From Acidobacteriota bacterium (lineage in GTDB: Bacteria > Acidobacteriota > Blastocatellia > Pyrinomonadales > Pyrinomonadaceae): a DNA stretch of 64,000 nt. This document shows, one piece after another, positions 33,650 to 49,899 of the stretch. A program made the translations under genes and the position numbers. The stretch spans positions 495,581-559,580 of the forward strand of contig JADJBB010000002.1 of the NCBI GenBank assembly GCA_016703965.1, read 5' to 3'. Each line of letters begins with the position of its first letter. Within the stretch, counting starts at the first letter, position 1. The notes beneath the pieces were generated by a model, which was given only the letters and a program-made list of their open reading frames with translations, ran no database searches and was not told the origin of the DNA.

Positions 33650-33708
33650 ATTAAAGCCTCCAATGAAAATTTCGTTACTGCGATTGTAGCAAATGATCTA
33701 CGAGAGAT

Positions 33709-35022
33709 TTAATCCTCCGATTCTGCCTGCTCTTCACTTTCGGGTTCGGCTCGACGCAACCGGAGCAAATGGATCCTTTTCTCGTCGGCTCGCAGTATCT
33801 CAACCGCCAGCCCGCGAAGCTCAAGTTTTTCGCCTTCTTTGGGGACATAACCGGCCTCGCTCGTTACCATACCGGCGATGGTGGTGTAATCTTCGTCCTC
33901 GAGATCGGCGTCGAAGATGCGTTCGATCTTGAAGATCTCGGTAGAACCGATAACGTCCCAATAGCCATCTTCGCCTTCGACGATCTCGATGATCTCTTCC
34001 TGCTCGGTGTCTTCGTCTTCGATCTCGCCGACGATCTCTTCGAGAATGTCTTCGACGGTGATCAATCCGGCGACGCCGCCATATTCGTCGATAACGATGG
34101 CGACCTGCACATGATTGAGCTGCATGTCTTTAAGAAGTTCTGACGCCGTTTTTGTTTCCGGGATAAAGAAAGCGTCGCGTAGGATCGTGCTGACCGGTTT
34201 ATCTTCCTTTCCCTCCGCCCACGCCTGCATCAGATCGCGGACGTAGATCATGCCCTCGATATTGTCGATGCTGTCGCGATAAACCGGCAGACGCGAATAC
34301 TTTTCCTCAACGATCAGGTCCCGCGCATCCTTAACCGTTGATTTGACCGGCAGAGCGCATATTTCAGTGCGTGGCGTCATTATCTCGCCTACTCGGGTGT
34401 CCGAGAATTCGACCAGCGTCTCGATCATCTCGCGTTCCTTTTCTTCGATGATCCCTTCGGCTTCGCCAACTTCCATTAGGGCCTGGAAATCATCCGCACT
34501 GTCCTCTGTCCTGTCGTCTGAGGAGTCGGGAGCTGCCGTAAGTTCCATTTTCAGGCGTTCCTTTGCGGTCATCCTGGCATCGAACGGTGCCGCGAGCTTG
34601 GAAACCAGCGAAAAGAGCGGCCCAACGATCGGTAGAAAAAAGAGCAGCCGCTTGTCAGGATTGCTCGCGACAACGATGCGGGGAACTATCTGTCGAAAGA
34701 CCACGGTTGAGCCTAACCCGATCACCAAAGCGGCAAGCAAAAGGCGGGTCCGGTCATCGACAAACCTCAGCAAAAGCAGAGTCAGGATCACGGAATAAAC
34801 GATAAGCAATATCTGGATGGTCGCGGAAAGTGCGAATCGATAGCGCGGCCGGTTTTCCAGCATTTCCCGCAGCATCTCAGAGGTTCTGTTATCGTTTTCT
34901 TCGACATCGGAGGCGAGCCGGCGGAGGCTGACATCAGAAAGGCGCGAGAATGCCATGTCCACGGTCGCGAGAAGAACCAAAGCGAGCAAAATAATCACTG
35001 CTATGACTATTTCGATTTCCAT
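33709..35022 (-). CDS. CNNM/CorC-like transporter with CBS pair
   Basis: A 437-residue inner-membrane protein of the HlyC/CorC (CNNM) family, thought to take part in magnesium or cobalt efflux. The order is a DUF21 membrane domain (three to four helices, about residues 1-150), an acidic linker, two CBS domains (about 205-330, with VGEIMTPR and VQVAIVIDEYGGVAGLITVEDILEEIVGEIEDE), and a C-terminal CorC/HlyC ligand domain. The MTPR and EDILEE blocks are the most diagnostic. The C-terminus is strongly acidic. It stands alone between the peroxiredoxin operon and the kinase gene on the same strand. Confidence 0.92.
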   Translation of the reverse strand: MEIEIVIAVIILLALVLLATVDMAFSRLSDVSLRRLASDVEENDNRTSEMLREMLENRPRYRFALSATIQILLIVYSVILTLLLLRFVDDRTRLLLAALVIGLGSTVVFRQIVPRIVVASNPDKRLLFFLPIVGPLFSLVSKLAAPFDARMTAKERLKMELTAAPDSSDDRTEDSADDFQALMEVGEAEGIIEEKEREMIETLVEFSDTRVGEIMTPRTEICALPVKSTVKDARDLIVEEKYSRLPVYRDSIDNIEGMIYVRDLMQAWAEGKEDKPVSTILRDAFFIPETKTASELLKDMQLNHVQVAIVIDEYGGVAGLITVEDILEEIVGEIEDEDTEQEEIIEIVEGEDGYWDVIGSTEIFKIERIFDADLEDEDYTTIAGMVTSEAGYVPKEGEKLELRGLAVEILRADEKRIHLLRLRRAEPESEEQAESED

Positions 35023-35077
35023 CTTCTATTGATTTTACGTTGTTTTGCGGCTTCCTCAAACAGGCTTATCCGTTAAA

Positions 35078-37690
35078 TTAATGCGAACTCCTTTCCCTGC
35101 TCAATTTGTCCAGGATCGGCTGCATTTCGCTGAAGATCTTTTCATCCCATTTTCCGAGTGCGTTCTGGCTCTTTAGCCTGGCGACCGCTTCTATTGCAGC
35201 AGCCAGACTTCGCTTGGCATGCTCATTTTGTCCAAGCTTTGCCTCCGTGACGCCGACACTTTTCATCGCTTGTGCCCAGTCTCGCAGGGCGACCAGGTTT
35301 GCTTGATCGCTTGTCGCCATTTTGCCGAAGATATCGGCTGACCGCGTGTATGCAGCGAGAGCGGCCGGCAGGTCATCTCGAGTCTTCTCCAGGTCTCCCA
35401 ATCGCGTGTAAAGCGTTGCCAGATCATCCTGATATACGGTATTCCTGGGTTCTCGGCCGATCAGCTCTAGTATGGTCTCCTCTGCCTGGCGAAGATAATT
35501 GACTGCTTCGGATGCTCTTTTAACGAGGGCCAGGGTCACTCCGTATCGCGACAGGGCCCGGCCAAGATTTTGCCGCGCCTGCGTATCGGAAGGGTCGATC
35601 TCGACGGAGGTACGAGCGATTTCCAGAGCAGTCTTAGCATACTTGAGGGACACGTCGTTCTTGATGCTCTCAAAATTGCTGCCGGCCAAAGAGTACACTA
35701 AAAAAACGGTTTTCTGGATGTTGGGGTTTGAGGGATATCTTGAGCGAAGTATCTCCGCTGCCCCAACCGCTTTTGCGTTTTCAGCCTCTGCCTCTAACTG
35801 TTGACCATCCCAGGATAGTGCATTGGCGAGATAAGCCGTTACCATAGCGGTCAGCCTTTGAACATCGCCGTCGGCCGGGTCGAGTTGATCGAGTTCTATA
35901 AGTGCCGTACGATATCTCGGGATCGCCAGATCGTACTGGTTATTGATCGCCAAGCGATGGGCGTCATCGATCTGGGCTTCGACATAGGACTTTTTGACCG
36001 CAAGATCCCCGGGTGTTTCATCTGCCAGAGTTTTGAACACATTGAGGGCGGTTTGCGAATCTTCGGCTGACTTTTGAAACTCACCCTGAGCGAAGCGGAT
36101 GCGTGCCAGTTCTTTCATTGTTGACGCGAGCATCAAACGATGCTCGGCTGTGGGCGGGAGAGCATCGATGATCGCCTTTGATTTCAAGTAGCTTTCAATT
36201 GCTCCAGCAAAGTTACTAAGATTTGGCTTGCTCGGATTTCCCTGTAGGTCACCGACTTTTTGATACGCTCTCGCAAGTTCGCTCTCGAGGCTTTCGTCAT
36301 TTCGGCTTTCGGCCGCAAGTTTATCAAGATAATCGAGGGCGCGGAGGACCAGTGTTTCACGAGCATCAATTGAACCCGAAAGCCGCTCGATCTTTGGAGC
36401 TATCTCGAATAGCAGCGACGTTGATAACTGGCGTACCTCCTGAAAGCGTCGCTCGGCCCGGTCACGTTCGGCTCGGGCGATGGCTGCCTGCCACAGAGCG
36501 ATGCCAAGTCCTGTAAAAACGGCTAAAACGACAAATACCGCCGCAATGACCGTCGTTTTATTCCTTCTGACGAACCTCGACGCAAGGTATGCAAATGTGT
36601 TTGGGCGGGCCGTTACGGGACGCCCGTCGAGATAGCGCTCGATGTCTTCTGCTAATGCCTCGACCGATCCATAACGTCGTTCGGGTTCCTTGCGGAGAGC
36701 CTTTAGGGTAATGTTGTCGAGATCGCGAGAGAGGCGGTTTTTCACATGGCCGTTAGATCTTGAAATTACAGATGAAGGCGAGCGAGCCTCGCTAGACTGG
36801 AGCGACAGCAATATCTCGTCGACGGTTTTCCCTTCAAAATCGAACGGCTTCGAGCCGGTCAGCAACTCGAAAAGCACTACTCCAAGCGAGTATTGATCCG
36901 ACGCTGTCGACACTTTTCCGCCAATGATCTGTTCCGGTGAGGCGTACGCGGGAGTAAAGGCGCGGAGGGCCGTTTGTGTCTGTTTTTGGTCTTCATGAAA
37001 GATCTTTGCCAGGCCAAAATCCAGAAGCTTCGGCTCACCTTCAGATGTCAGAATGATGTTTGACGGTTTGATATCGCGGTGAACGACCAAATTGCGGTGA
37101 GCGTACGCGACGGCGGAGCAGATCTTTAGGAAAAGTCTCAATTTTTCGGGGATGGTCAGATCGTTATTTTCGCAGTATTCGATAAATTCGTCGCCATCGA
37201 CATACTCCATCGCGAGAAACGGTTCGCCCTTGTCGCTTAGCCCGCCGTCATGCATAACGGCGATATTGGGGTGGTGTAGTCCCGCGAGGATCTGACGTTC
37301 CTGCCTGAACCGGTTAATGACCTCAGAACCCGCGATCGATTGTCGGACGATCTTCAGTGCAACCTGCATCGAAAACTCGCCGTCATCCCGCTCGGCAAGA
37401 AACACCGTGCCCATTCCACCGCTGCCTATCTCGCGGATGATCCGGTAGTTACCGAAGTGCCGCTCGGAATAATCGGATTCCGTGTCCAGGATCTTCGAGG
37501 CGAGGTCGATCGAGTTTTCTTCGATGAGATTTTCAGGCTCGTCGGATGCATCGAGCAGCGAACGCACCTCACGGTAAAGAGCTTCATCGCCGTTACAGCG
37601 TTCCCGCAAAAACCCGTCACGCTCCTGCGGAGCGATCTCGAGCGTTTCCGAAAAAATGTCCTTAATATTTTCCCAATCCGGTTGTTTCAC
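35078..37690 (-). CDS. Membrane Ser/Thr protein kinase with C-terminal TPR region
   Basis: An 870-residue Hanks-type kinase. The kinase domain is about residues 80-350: glycine loop GSGGMGTVFL, ATP lysine K113 in VALKIV, catalytic loop HRDIKPSN, DFGLAK and PAYASPEQ, so all key residues are present. One transmembrane helix lies near residues 380-405, after a DGRPVTARP block shared by many Acidobacteria and Planctomycetes kinases. The outer part (about 430-870) is TPR-like helical repeats, probably a sensing or docking module. The gene follows an ECF sigma factor by 19 bases, the standard arrangement in which the kinase and sigma factor control a common regulon. Confidence 0.94.
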   Translation of the reverse strand: MKQPDWENIKDIFSETLEIAPQERDGFLRERCNGDEALYREVRSLLDASDEPENLIEENSIDLASKILDTESDYSERHFGNYRIIREIGSGGMGTVFLAERDDGEFSMQVALKIVRQSIAGSEVINRFRQERQILAGLHHPNIAVMHDGGLSDKGEPFLAMEYVDGDEFIEYCENNDLTIPEKLRLFLKICSAVAYAHRNLVVHRDIKPSNIILTSEGEPKLLDFGLAKIFHEDQKQTQTALRAFTPAYASPEQIIGGKVSTASDQYSLGVVLFELLTGSKPFDFEGKTVDEILLSLQSSEARSPSSVISRSNGHVKNRLSRDLDNITLKALRKEPERRYGSVEALAEDIERYLDGRPVTARPNTFAYLASRFVRRNKTTVIAAVFVVLAVFTGLGIALWQAAIARAERDRAERRFQEVRQLSTSLLFEIAPKIERLSGSIDARETLVLRALDYLDKLAAESRNDESLESELARAYQKVGDLQGNPSKPNLSNFAGAIESYLKSKAIIDALPPTAEHRLMLASTMKELARIRFAQGEFQKSAEDSQTALNVFKTLADETPGDLAVKKSYVEAQIDDAHRLAINNQYDLAIPRYRTALIELDQLDPADGDVQRLTAMVTAYLANALSWDGQQLEAEAENAKAVGAAEILRSRYPSNPNIQKTVFLVYSLAGSNFESIKNDVSLKYAKTALEIARTSVEIDPSDTQARQNLGRALSRYGVTLALVKRASEAVNYLRQAEETILELIGREPRNTVYQDDLATLYTRLGDLEKTRDDLPAALAAYTRSADIFGKMATSDQANLVALRDWAQAMKSVGVTEAKLGQNEHAKRSLAAAIEAVARLKSQNALGKWDEKIFSEMQPILDKLSRERSSH

Positions 37691-37709
37691 TCAAACACAT
37701 TATCGTTCG

Positions 37710-38273
37710 TCACGACTTGAGTTCTCGCTGGAACCAGGCTTTTGCAAATGTCCAGTCGCGCCTGACGGTTGATTCGCTGACCTTTAGAATATAGGCGGTT
37801 TCTTCGATAGAAAGGCCTCCGAAAAAACGCATTTCGACGATCTTCGCCTGCCGCGGATCGATCTTTTCCAGGCTTTGCAAGGCTTCGTCGAGGGCGATAA
37901 GATCGATCGGCCGCTGTTCCGGTATGCTGATCGCATCATCCAATACCAGCTTATGCCCAGCTCGCTTATTTGCCCGGCGAGCGCGGGCATGATCGATCAA
38001 AACCTTGCGCATCACCCCGGCCGCGACCGAGAAAAACTGGGCTCGGCTCTGCCACGAGACATTCTTCCAATCTACTAACCGCATGTATGCCTCATGCACG
38101 AGAGCAGTCGCCTGCAGTGTATGATCGCCGCGCTCGTTTTGCATATAAGAACCAGCCAGGCGTCGAAGGTCATCGTAGACGATGGCGAGGAGTTTGTCCG
38201 GCGATGATTCGTTGCCAGCCCCAAACTCATTTAGTAATTTTGTTACTTCGTCGGTCGTCTTCATCGCGGGCAT
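37710..38273 (-). CDS. ECF RNA polymerase sigma factor (TIGR02999 type)
   Basis: A sigma-70 family extracytoplasmic-function regulator of 187 residues. The region-2 block LQATALVHEAYMRLVD, the RAQFFSVAAGVMRKVLIDHARARRA block and the region-4 helix-turn-helix (SIEETAYILKVSESTVRRDW) match the Acidobacteria/Planctomycetes-type ECF family. The ATG at 38273 gives MPAMKTTDEV; the ATG nine bases later is also possible. It is the first gene of a two-gene operon with the Ser/Thr kinase. It is divergent from the 2,184-residue secreted protein 142 bases away, a candidate target of its regulation. No anti-sigma factor is adjacent, so control by phosphorylation is plausible. Confidence 0.94.
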   Translation of the reverse strand: MPAMKTTDEVTKLLNEFGAGNESSPDKLLAIVYDDLRRLAGSYMQNERGDHTLQATALVHEAYMRLVDWKNVSWQSRAQFFSVAAGVMRKVLIDHARARRANKRAGHKLVLDDAISIPEQRPIDLIALDEALQSLEKIDPRQAKIVEMRFFGGLSIEETAYILKVSESTVRRDWTFAKAWFQRELKS

Positions 38274-38415
38274 TCAATATTTGGCTCTCATTATACGAAC
38301 ATCCCGGAGAAAACAAAAATTTTTTCCGCCGCCGGTTGGCGCTTTTGCTCTGATTTTCCGCCCTATAGGTTGAAAGGAAAAATCTGCCTGCTCGGGGGAA
38401 CAAAAGGAGACCATC

Positions 38416-44970
<6,555 letters not shown>

Positions 44971-44997
44971 ATCCGGTCCCCTCCTCAACCTGAAAAA

Positions 44998-45033
44998 GGC
45001 TGCCCGGAAACAATTCCAGGCAGCCTGTTTTTT
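44998..45033 (+). terminator. Intrinsic terminator after the giant mosaic gene
   Basis: GGCTGCC (44998-45004) pairs with GGCAGCC (45019-45025); an inner GGAA/TTCC can also pair. A T-rich tract follows at 45027-45033. Confidence 0.8.
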
Positions 45034-45217
45034 AACAAACTTCGATCTCTCTTTTCGGTTCTGCACGCACCAGGATTGGTCAAACAATTCTCCCCCCAAA
45101 AACGTTTGACCTATCTGCCGAATTACTCTACCAATTGGACTGTTTTCCGCCGGCAGTAAGGTGAATTCCTACGACCAATCAGCCCGATTCACACTCTGTA
45201 GGCCAATAAATACGGCT

Positions 45218-45257
45218 GTTTCACAAAAGTGTGAAACGATTCACACTTTTGAAAGTG
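45218..45257. repeat. Two adjacent small palindromes in a convergent intergenic region
   Basis: GTTTCACA-AAAG-TGTGAAAC (45218-45237) and CACTTT-TG-AAAGTG (45244-45257). The words TTCACAC and GTGTGAA recur between them and at 45188-45194, so these may be clustered binding sites or a compact 3' hairpin for zwf. The rest of 45034-45307 shows no gene. Confidence 0.5.
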
Positions 45258-45307
45258 CCAAATTAGCGACAGGTGTTTTTACAAGATCTGAACTTTAAAG
45301 AACGAGC

Positions 45308-46825
45308 TCAATCGGTGAGATTTTTCCACGACCGCCCGTCTCGCTCCAGCAGTTGATCGGACTCTTTCGGGCCCCAGCTCCCGGATTCGTAGTTGGGAAA
45401 ACTGCGAGCCGGCAAAGCACTCCAAACGTCCTGCACGGGCGAAACGATCCGCCAGCCGGCCTCGACCATGTCAGCCCGCTGAAAGAGTGTGGCATCGCCG
45501 ATCATACAATCGAAAAGCAGGCGTTCATAACCCGTGCTGACCTGATCGCCGAAGTGGTCGAGGTAGTTGAAATCCATATCCACCGCCCCCATATTAACGA
45601 TCGGTCCCGGGATCTTAGCTCCGAAGTGGAGAGTGATTCCTTCGTCGGGCTGGATGTGGATGACAATGCGGTTGGTGGTCAGCTTTTCGACTGGAGTGCC
45701 GCGAAACAGCATGAACGGGGCTTTCTTGAATTGAATAACGATACTGGAATGCCGGGCAGCCATACGCTTTCCGGTTCGAATGTAGAACGGCACGTCGGCC
45801 CAACGCCAGTTGTCGACCGAGAGCTTCAGAGCCGCAAAGGTCTCCGTGTTGGATGCGGGGGCGACATTTGGTTCGTCACGATAAGCCGCCGCTGCCTTTC
45901 CATCGATCTTACCTTCACCATATTGGCCCCGGACAGTCGAATGCAGAACATCCTCAGGCGAGAACGGCTGGATCGCCGTAAGGATCTTTGCCTGCTCATC
46001 CCGCACGGCGTCCGCCTCGAAGGAAACCGGCGGTTCCATGGCAGTGAGAGTGACGAGCTGCAGGATATGATTCGGGATCATATCGCGCAACGCTCCCGCC
46101 GAGTCGTAATATCCGCCCCGAAGCTCGACGCCAAGCTTTTCGGCAACCGTTATCTGAACATGATCGATATAGTTGCGGTTCCAGATCGGCTCAAAAATAC
46201 TGTTGCCGAAGCGAAAGACAAGTATGTTTTGAACCGTCTCCTTGCCGAGGTAATGGTCGATGCGGTATATCTGCCTTTCCTTAATAAGTTTGAGCAGATC
46301 GGCGTTCAATTTTTCAGCCGATCGCAGGTCATTGCCGAAGGGTTTCTCGTAAATAAAACGCCGCCAGTTCCCATTCTCCTCTTTGCCAAGCCCATTCTTG
46401 ACGATCTTCTGGGTGACGTTCGCAAAGAGAGTGGGCGGCGTCGCCATGTAGTAAAAATAGTTTTCAGGTATCTGTCGCTCGGCAGTTACTTGGTCCATCA
46501 GTGATTTGAGATCGGAGAACAGCTTTTTATCATCATCAAAATCCCCGCCGGTGTAATACGTTCTTTCGGCAAACCAGTCGATCGCCTTTTCATCAGCTCC
46601 TTTTGGGATGAACTCTCGAAGATGTTCGATGATCTGAGCCCGGAATTCTTCCGTCGTGAGCTCTTGTCGCCCGACGCCAATGATCGCAAACGAATGGGGA
46701 AGAAAATCGTCTTTAGCCAGGTTGTAAAGTGCAGGAAAGAGTTTTCGCTTGGTCAGATCTCCGGTAGCACCAAAGATCACCATAATGCATGGATCTGCGG
46801 TCTTTTTAGTGTCATTCATTCTCAT
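45308..46825 (-). CDS. zwf: Glucose-6-phosphate 1-dehydrogenase
   Basis: First enzyme of the oxidative pentose phosphate pathway, making 6-phosphogluconolactone and NADPH. About 505 residues. The N-terminal NADP motif is VIFGATGDLTKRKLFPAL. The active-site signature IDHYLGKE (with catalytic His) and NRNYIDHVQITVAE are conserved. A substrate-lysine region KPFGNDL is present (IYEKPFGND). The ATG at 46825 (MRMNDTKKT) fits better than the more upstream in-frame start at 46846; 46819 is a further alternative. No gnd or pgl gene is next to it. It is convergent with the giant gene and divergent from the lipoprotein cluster. Confidence 0.96.
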   Translation of the reverse strand: MRMNDTKKTADPCIMVIFGATGDLTKRKLFPALYNLAKDDFLPHSFAIIGVGRQELTTEEFRAQIIEHLREFIPKGADEKAIDWFAERTYYTGGDFDDDKKLFSDLKSLMDQVTAERQIPENYFYYMATPPTLFANVTQKIVKNGLGKEENGNWRRFIYEKPFGNDLRSAEKLNADLLKLIKERQIYRIDHYLGKETVQNILVFRFGNSIFEPIWNRNYIDHVQITVAEKLGVELRGGYYDSAGALRDMIPNHILQLVTLTAMEPPVSFEADAVRDEQAKILTAIQPFSPEDVLHSTVRGQYGEGKIDGKAAAAYRDEPNVAPASNTETFAALKLSVDNWRWADVPFYIRTGKRMAARHSSIVIQFKKAPFMLFRGTPVEKLTTNRIVIHIQPDEGITLHFGAKIPGPIVNMGAVDMDFNYLDHFGDQVSTGYERLLFDCMIGDATLFQRADMVEAGWRIVSPVQDVWSALPARSFPNYESGSWGPKESDQLLERDGRSWKNLTD

Positions 46826-47149
46826 ATTTAACCACAGATCTGCCAATAGAACAGCCCTTTCGTATTACCATTCGCGTATGCCAAAGTAACAGGAATGATC
46901 AAGACTCGGGATACGGCGAGGCTCTCCCGCGCGAAGAAACTCGCGAACGATCGTGAAATAGTTCACAGGAGAAAAGTCTATCCTGCCGAAATGACGATCG
47001 CCCGCCGCAAACTGTTACCCATTCTCAGATCAAGCCTAAATCGAACTGCGGCATAGGTCTTGCGCCTTTTCAGATCGGAGAAACCCATTTGCTTAGCTCT
47101 GGTTTCACCATGAGACCGATCGGAAATTCCGTTACAAAGAGGTGAAAAA
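46826..47149. other. 324-bp divergent intergenic region, no gene seen
   Basis: Only AGAGGTG before the ATG at 47150 is clear, as a ribosome-binding site. The short open frames here are small or antisense to the following gene. No convincing -35/-10 pair was found. Confidence 0.5.
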
Positions 47150-47845
47150 ATGAAGATCAAGAAAACTAGGATTTTGATGATTTTGCTTATTGCCGTTGGA
47201 GCGAGTTCGATCTGCTTCGGCCAGCAGTACAAGGGCTGGTGGTTTTTCGCGCCAAAAGCGATGGCAGAACGCAAAGTGATCCCGATGGCGGAAATTTCCG
47301 CTTGTTTGCTGGGAGAAGATTCACCACCAGGCGTTCGGGATATTTTTAAGAAAACGATCGACGGCGGCGTGTCGACTCAGCCGGGGTTGGTCTATAGAAA
47401 GATGTGCGATGTCGGTTTGATCCTCAATCTTTCGCCAGAAGAGGATAGGAATCTGGCAGCAGATTATCCCGGATATGCGATCTACAAAATATCCGGCAGC
47501 AATCTCGAACTCTATCTAAATCCGGCCGATATAAAATATATAGCCGTTGCCCACATGAAATTTACGTCCGCCCAGACGCTGAATAAAAATGACCTTGCTG
47601 CCTGTGGAACGACAGCTTTGCAGAGACTCTTTGCGCCGTCAAACAGGATCTGGCGAGAAAGCTGGTCAAGCTGGCAGGCACCGATCAAAGATCTGAAAGC
47701 GGAAGATAATCCGATCGCTTACGAAGGCAGGGATATTTGGATAATGGGCGAAGAGGATTACAAGATCTACGTCAAACGAGTCGGATCAAAGCACCCGACC
47801 TTTGACATTTCGCCGGACAAGAACGAATTAACACGGCGAAAATAA
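47150..47845 (+). CDS. Secreted hypothetical protein, 231 aa (first gene of a six-gene envelope cluster)
   Basis: Not recognised. The signal peptide is residues 1-25, ending CFGQ. The mature part has three cysteines and mixed alpha/beta character, with no catalytic motif that I can name. Blocks worth noting are SACLLGEDSPPGVRDIFKK and EGRDIWIMGEEDYKIYVKR. It starts at an ATG with AGAGGTG upstream and is followed after nine bases by a lipoprotein gene with its own AAGGAG. All six genes from here to 50740 lie on the plus strand with gaps of 33 bases or fewer and are probably one operon. Confidence 0.75.
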   Translation: MKIKKTRILMILLIAVGASSICFGQQYKGWWFFAPKAMAERKVIPMAEISACLLGEDSPPGVRDIFKKTIDGGVSTQPGLVYRKMCDVGLILNLSPEEDRNLAADYPGYAIYKISGSNLELYLNPADIKYIAVAHMKFTSAQTLNKNDLAACGTTALQRLFAPSNRIWRESWSSWQAPIKDLKAEDNPIAYEGRDIWIMGEEDYKIYVKRVGSKHPTFDISPDKNELTRRK

Positions 47846-47854
47846 GGAGTGAAC

Positions 47855-48823
47855 ATGAAAGAAATAATACTGATTCTGACAAGCTTTTTGTTGATCTCGG
47901 CTTGTGGCAATGTTCCGCCGCCGGCCAATAATACGAAGCCCGCGGCGGACAACGCTGCGGCTAATATTTCACCGGCCCCGACACCGCCGGGCGAACCAAA
48001 ACTCTCAGAAGCTAAACCGCCGAGTTTTCAGAGCACCGCGGCGGACACCGATGAACCGGTCAAGTTTCCGATCGCCGGTTTTCCGGTGGTAGAAACTACC
48101 GCCAAAGCTGGCGACTACGTTCTCGTCCCGTCATACAACTGGCTAAAAGATGCTGCCGAAAAAGGCGTTGAGACAACCAGTTTCATTTGGTACGTGCAAA
48201 AAATGGCTGCGCCGGAGAAGGAATTCTCAGATGTCCAATTTATGTCCGAACGCCGACGTGTTCCAAATGCCTACATCGTAGCGATCCCCCCGGGACAGAA
48301 AGCAAAGAAGGGCGATGTCATCTTAACTTGGTGGCAAACCGGTTCGGGAATGAACCGGGCATATGTGGTTGACGACAAAGATCCGATCTCACCGATCGTC
48401 CGCTATCTCGACATTGACTACGACAATCCCGCCAAATCCCGCGATAACGTCACGACCATCGGCAAAATGGATGAAAAGATCGTGCCGGATTCATTCTTCA
48501 AGCTTAAGGAATGGGATGCGGGAACAACCGTCGCCGTCCAGGATGGTGCGAACATGACCAAAGCCATCGTGATCCGCGTGGCCGGCGACAAGGTCCTGGT
48601 ACTTGAATCTGTGGGCAAACTAAAAGTGTACCCGAAATCGTCGTGCAAAGCCGTTCCTGTCGTCCCGAATGTGAAAGAAGGTGACCACGTAAAAGCAGCA
48701 AAATACAACACATTCAAAGATGCGACCGTTTCCAGAGTCGATGCCAAGATAGGGCGGATTTTCGTCAAATTTGACGGCGATCCGACAGAACAGGCAATTC
48801 CATTCGGAGATATCTTGAAATAG
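47855..48823 (+). CDS. Putative lipoprotein with Tudor/SH3-like repeats, 322 aa
   Basis: The lipobox LLISACG puts the lipidated cysteine at about residue 18. A Pro/Ala/Asn-rich spacer (residues about 20-60) leads to a globular part. In the C-terminal half, paired segments such as AGDKVLVLESVGKLKVYPKSSC and EGDHVKAAKYNTFKDATVSRVD read like small Tudor/SH3-type barrels that bind ligands or peptides. AAGGAG at 47844-47849 supports the ATG at 47855 over an in-frame GTG at 47849. It is the second gene of the six-gene cluster. Function unknown. Confidence 0.75.
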   Translation: MKEIILILTSFLLISACGNVPPPANNTKPAADNAAANISPAPTPPGEPKLSEAKPPSFQSTAADTDEPVKFPIAGFPVVETTAKAGDYVLVPSYNWLKDAAEKGVETTSFIWYVQKMAAPEKEFSDVQFMSERRRVPNAYIVAIPPGQKAKKGDVILTWWQTGSGMNRAYVVDDKDPISPIVRYLDIDYDNPAKSRDNVTTIGKMDEKIVPDSFFKLKEWDAGTTVAVQDGANMTKAIVIRVAGDKVLVLESVGKLKVYPKSSCKAVPVVPNVKEGDHVKAAKYNTFKDATVSRVDAKIGRIFVKFDGDPTEQAIPFGDILK

Positions 48824-48856
48824 CGGTTTTCGCGGAACGCGAAAGGAGGAAATGTA

Positions 48857-49312
48857 ATGATCCGAAATAAATTGAACAAGAATTTTGCATCAGCTGCGTT
48901 CGTATCCTCGATGCTTCTCGGCTTGGTTTTTGGCTGCGGCGGAGGGTCGGGTAAAACTTGTGTCGGCAAATTAACCGTTGATGGAAAAACATTTCAGGGG
49001 TCGGCAAGCGAGGTTACAACAGACCTTAAGGGAGAAGACCGGGTCGAAGCCCAGGCCCGACAAAATGCGTGCAGCAGTTACTGCATAGAAGGCGACCAGG
49101 GTTACGACCGCCTGTATCAGGAATTTATCAAAACACCTGAAGCGAAAAAGGTTCCTATTGACTTCAACCAAGAAAAAATATCGCTGAAGGAGAAAAAATG
49201 GGCAGCTATGGATAATGAGAAACTTCGCAGATACATCGACCAGTGTCAGCAAGGCTGCTTAAAGCTGCATGAAAACGGTATGCAAAAGATCGAAGTAGTC
49301 TGCCAACAGTAA
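48857..49312 (+). CDS. Putative lipoprotein, cysteine-rich, 151 aa
   Basis: Not recognised. A hydrophobic leader ends LVFGCGGG, a lipobox-like site. The mature protein starts with KTCVGKLTVDGKTFQG and has further cysteines (ACSSYC, QCQQGC, VCQQ), suggesting disulfides. GGAGG precedes the ATG at 48857. Third gene of the cluster. Confidence 0.72.
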   Translation: MIRNKLNKNFASAAFVSSMLLGLVFGCGGGSGKTCVGKLTVDGKTFQGSASEVTTDLKGEDRVEAQARQNACSSYCIEGDQGYDRLYQEFIKTPEAKKVPIDFNQEKISLKEKKWAAMDNEKLRRYIDQCQQGCLKLHENGMQKIEVVCQQ

Positions 49313-49329
49313 TAACGGAGGGAAATGCG

Positions 49330-49899
49330 ATGAGAAACATCAACTTGATAAGTATTCTTGTGGTTTGGATATTGTTGGCTGCATGCGGCGGAGCATTGAC
49401 CGAATCGAAAATTGAAGTCAAGGCAGGCGGCAAAACGATGCCGGTGAGTGTGAGATCGAGCGGAACTTACAATACCGTTAAGACCTTTACCGACGCCCAA
49501 TCAAAGGTCAGTAAAGCATCGTCAAACTACATCGTGCTTGGTAATTATGACATTGATACAAGTGCGGGCATGAATTCGATGGGAAAAGCTGTGACCGCGG
49601 CTGACCAGATCAGAGTTTCGCTTCAGCTCGTCGGACAAGAAGGAACGGACGAAAAGACCGGATTCAAAACCGGAACTTTTACGACCAAAGCGGAAAAATT
49701 CGACAAGGTTGATTATGTGAATGTCGCCTATTTCGCTAATGGAAAGGAATCTTCAAATTCTTTTGAGATCGCCAAAACGACAGGCGAAGTAGTAATTACG
49801 TCAGTTTCAGCTGATTCGGTCAGCGGCGAAATAAACCTGACCGACGGCGATAAAAGCGTCAAGGGTAATTTTACCGCTAAGATCCCGGTCAAGAAGTGA
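49330..49899 (+). CDS. Putative lipoprotein, 189 aa
   Basis: The lipobox WILLAACG places the lipidated cysteine at residue 20. The mature chain is beta-rich with alternating charged strands (KTGTFTTKAEKFDKVDYVNV; ISGEINL-type repeats), like a small beta-sandwich or barrel. No family is recognised. Its stop overlaps the next gene's GTG as GTGA, so the two are coupled. GGAGGG precedes the ATG. Confidence 0.75.
   Translation: MRNINLISILVVWILLAACGGALTESKIEVKAGGKTMPVSVRSSGTYNTVKTFTDAQSKVSKASSNYIVLGNYDIDTSAGMNSMGKAVTAADQIRVSLQLVGQEGTDEKTGFKTGTFTTKAEKFDKVDYVNVAYFANGKESSNSFEIAKTTGEVVITSVSADSVSGEINLTDGDKSVKGNFTAKIPVKK

Noticed and set aside
45188..45257. CRISPR-like repeats of TTCACAC words
   Set aside because: Only a few short, irregular palindromic words; no regular spacers or cas genes.
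46978..47274. 98-codon minus-strand frame upstream of the lipoprotein cluster
   Set aside because: Overlaps the signal-peptide region of the 47150 gene on the opposite strand and shows no coding character.
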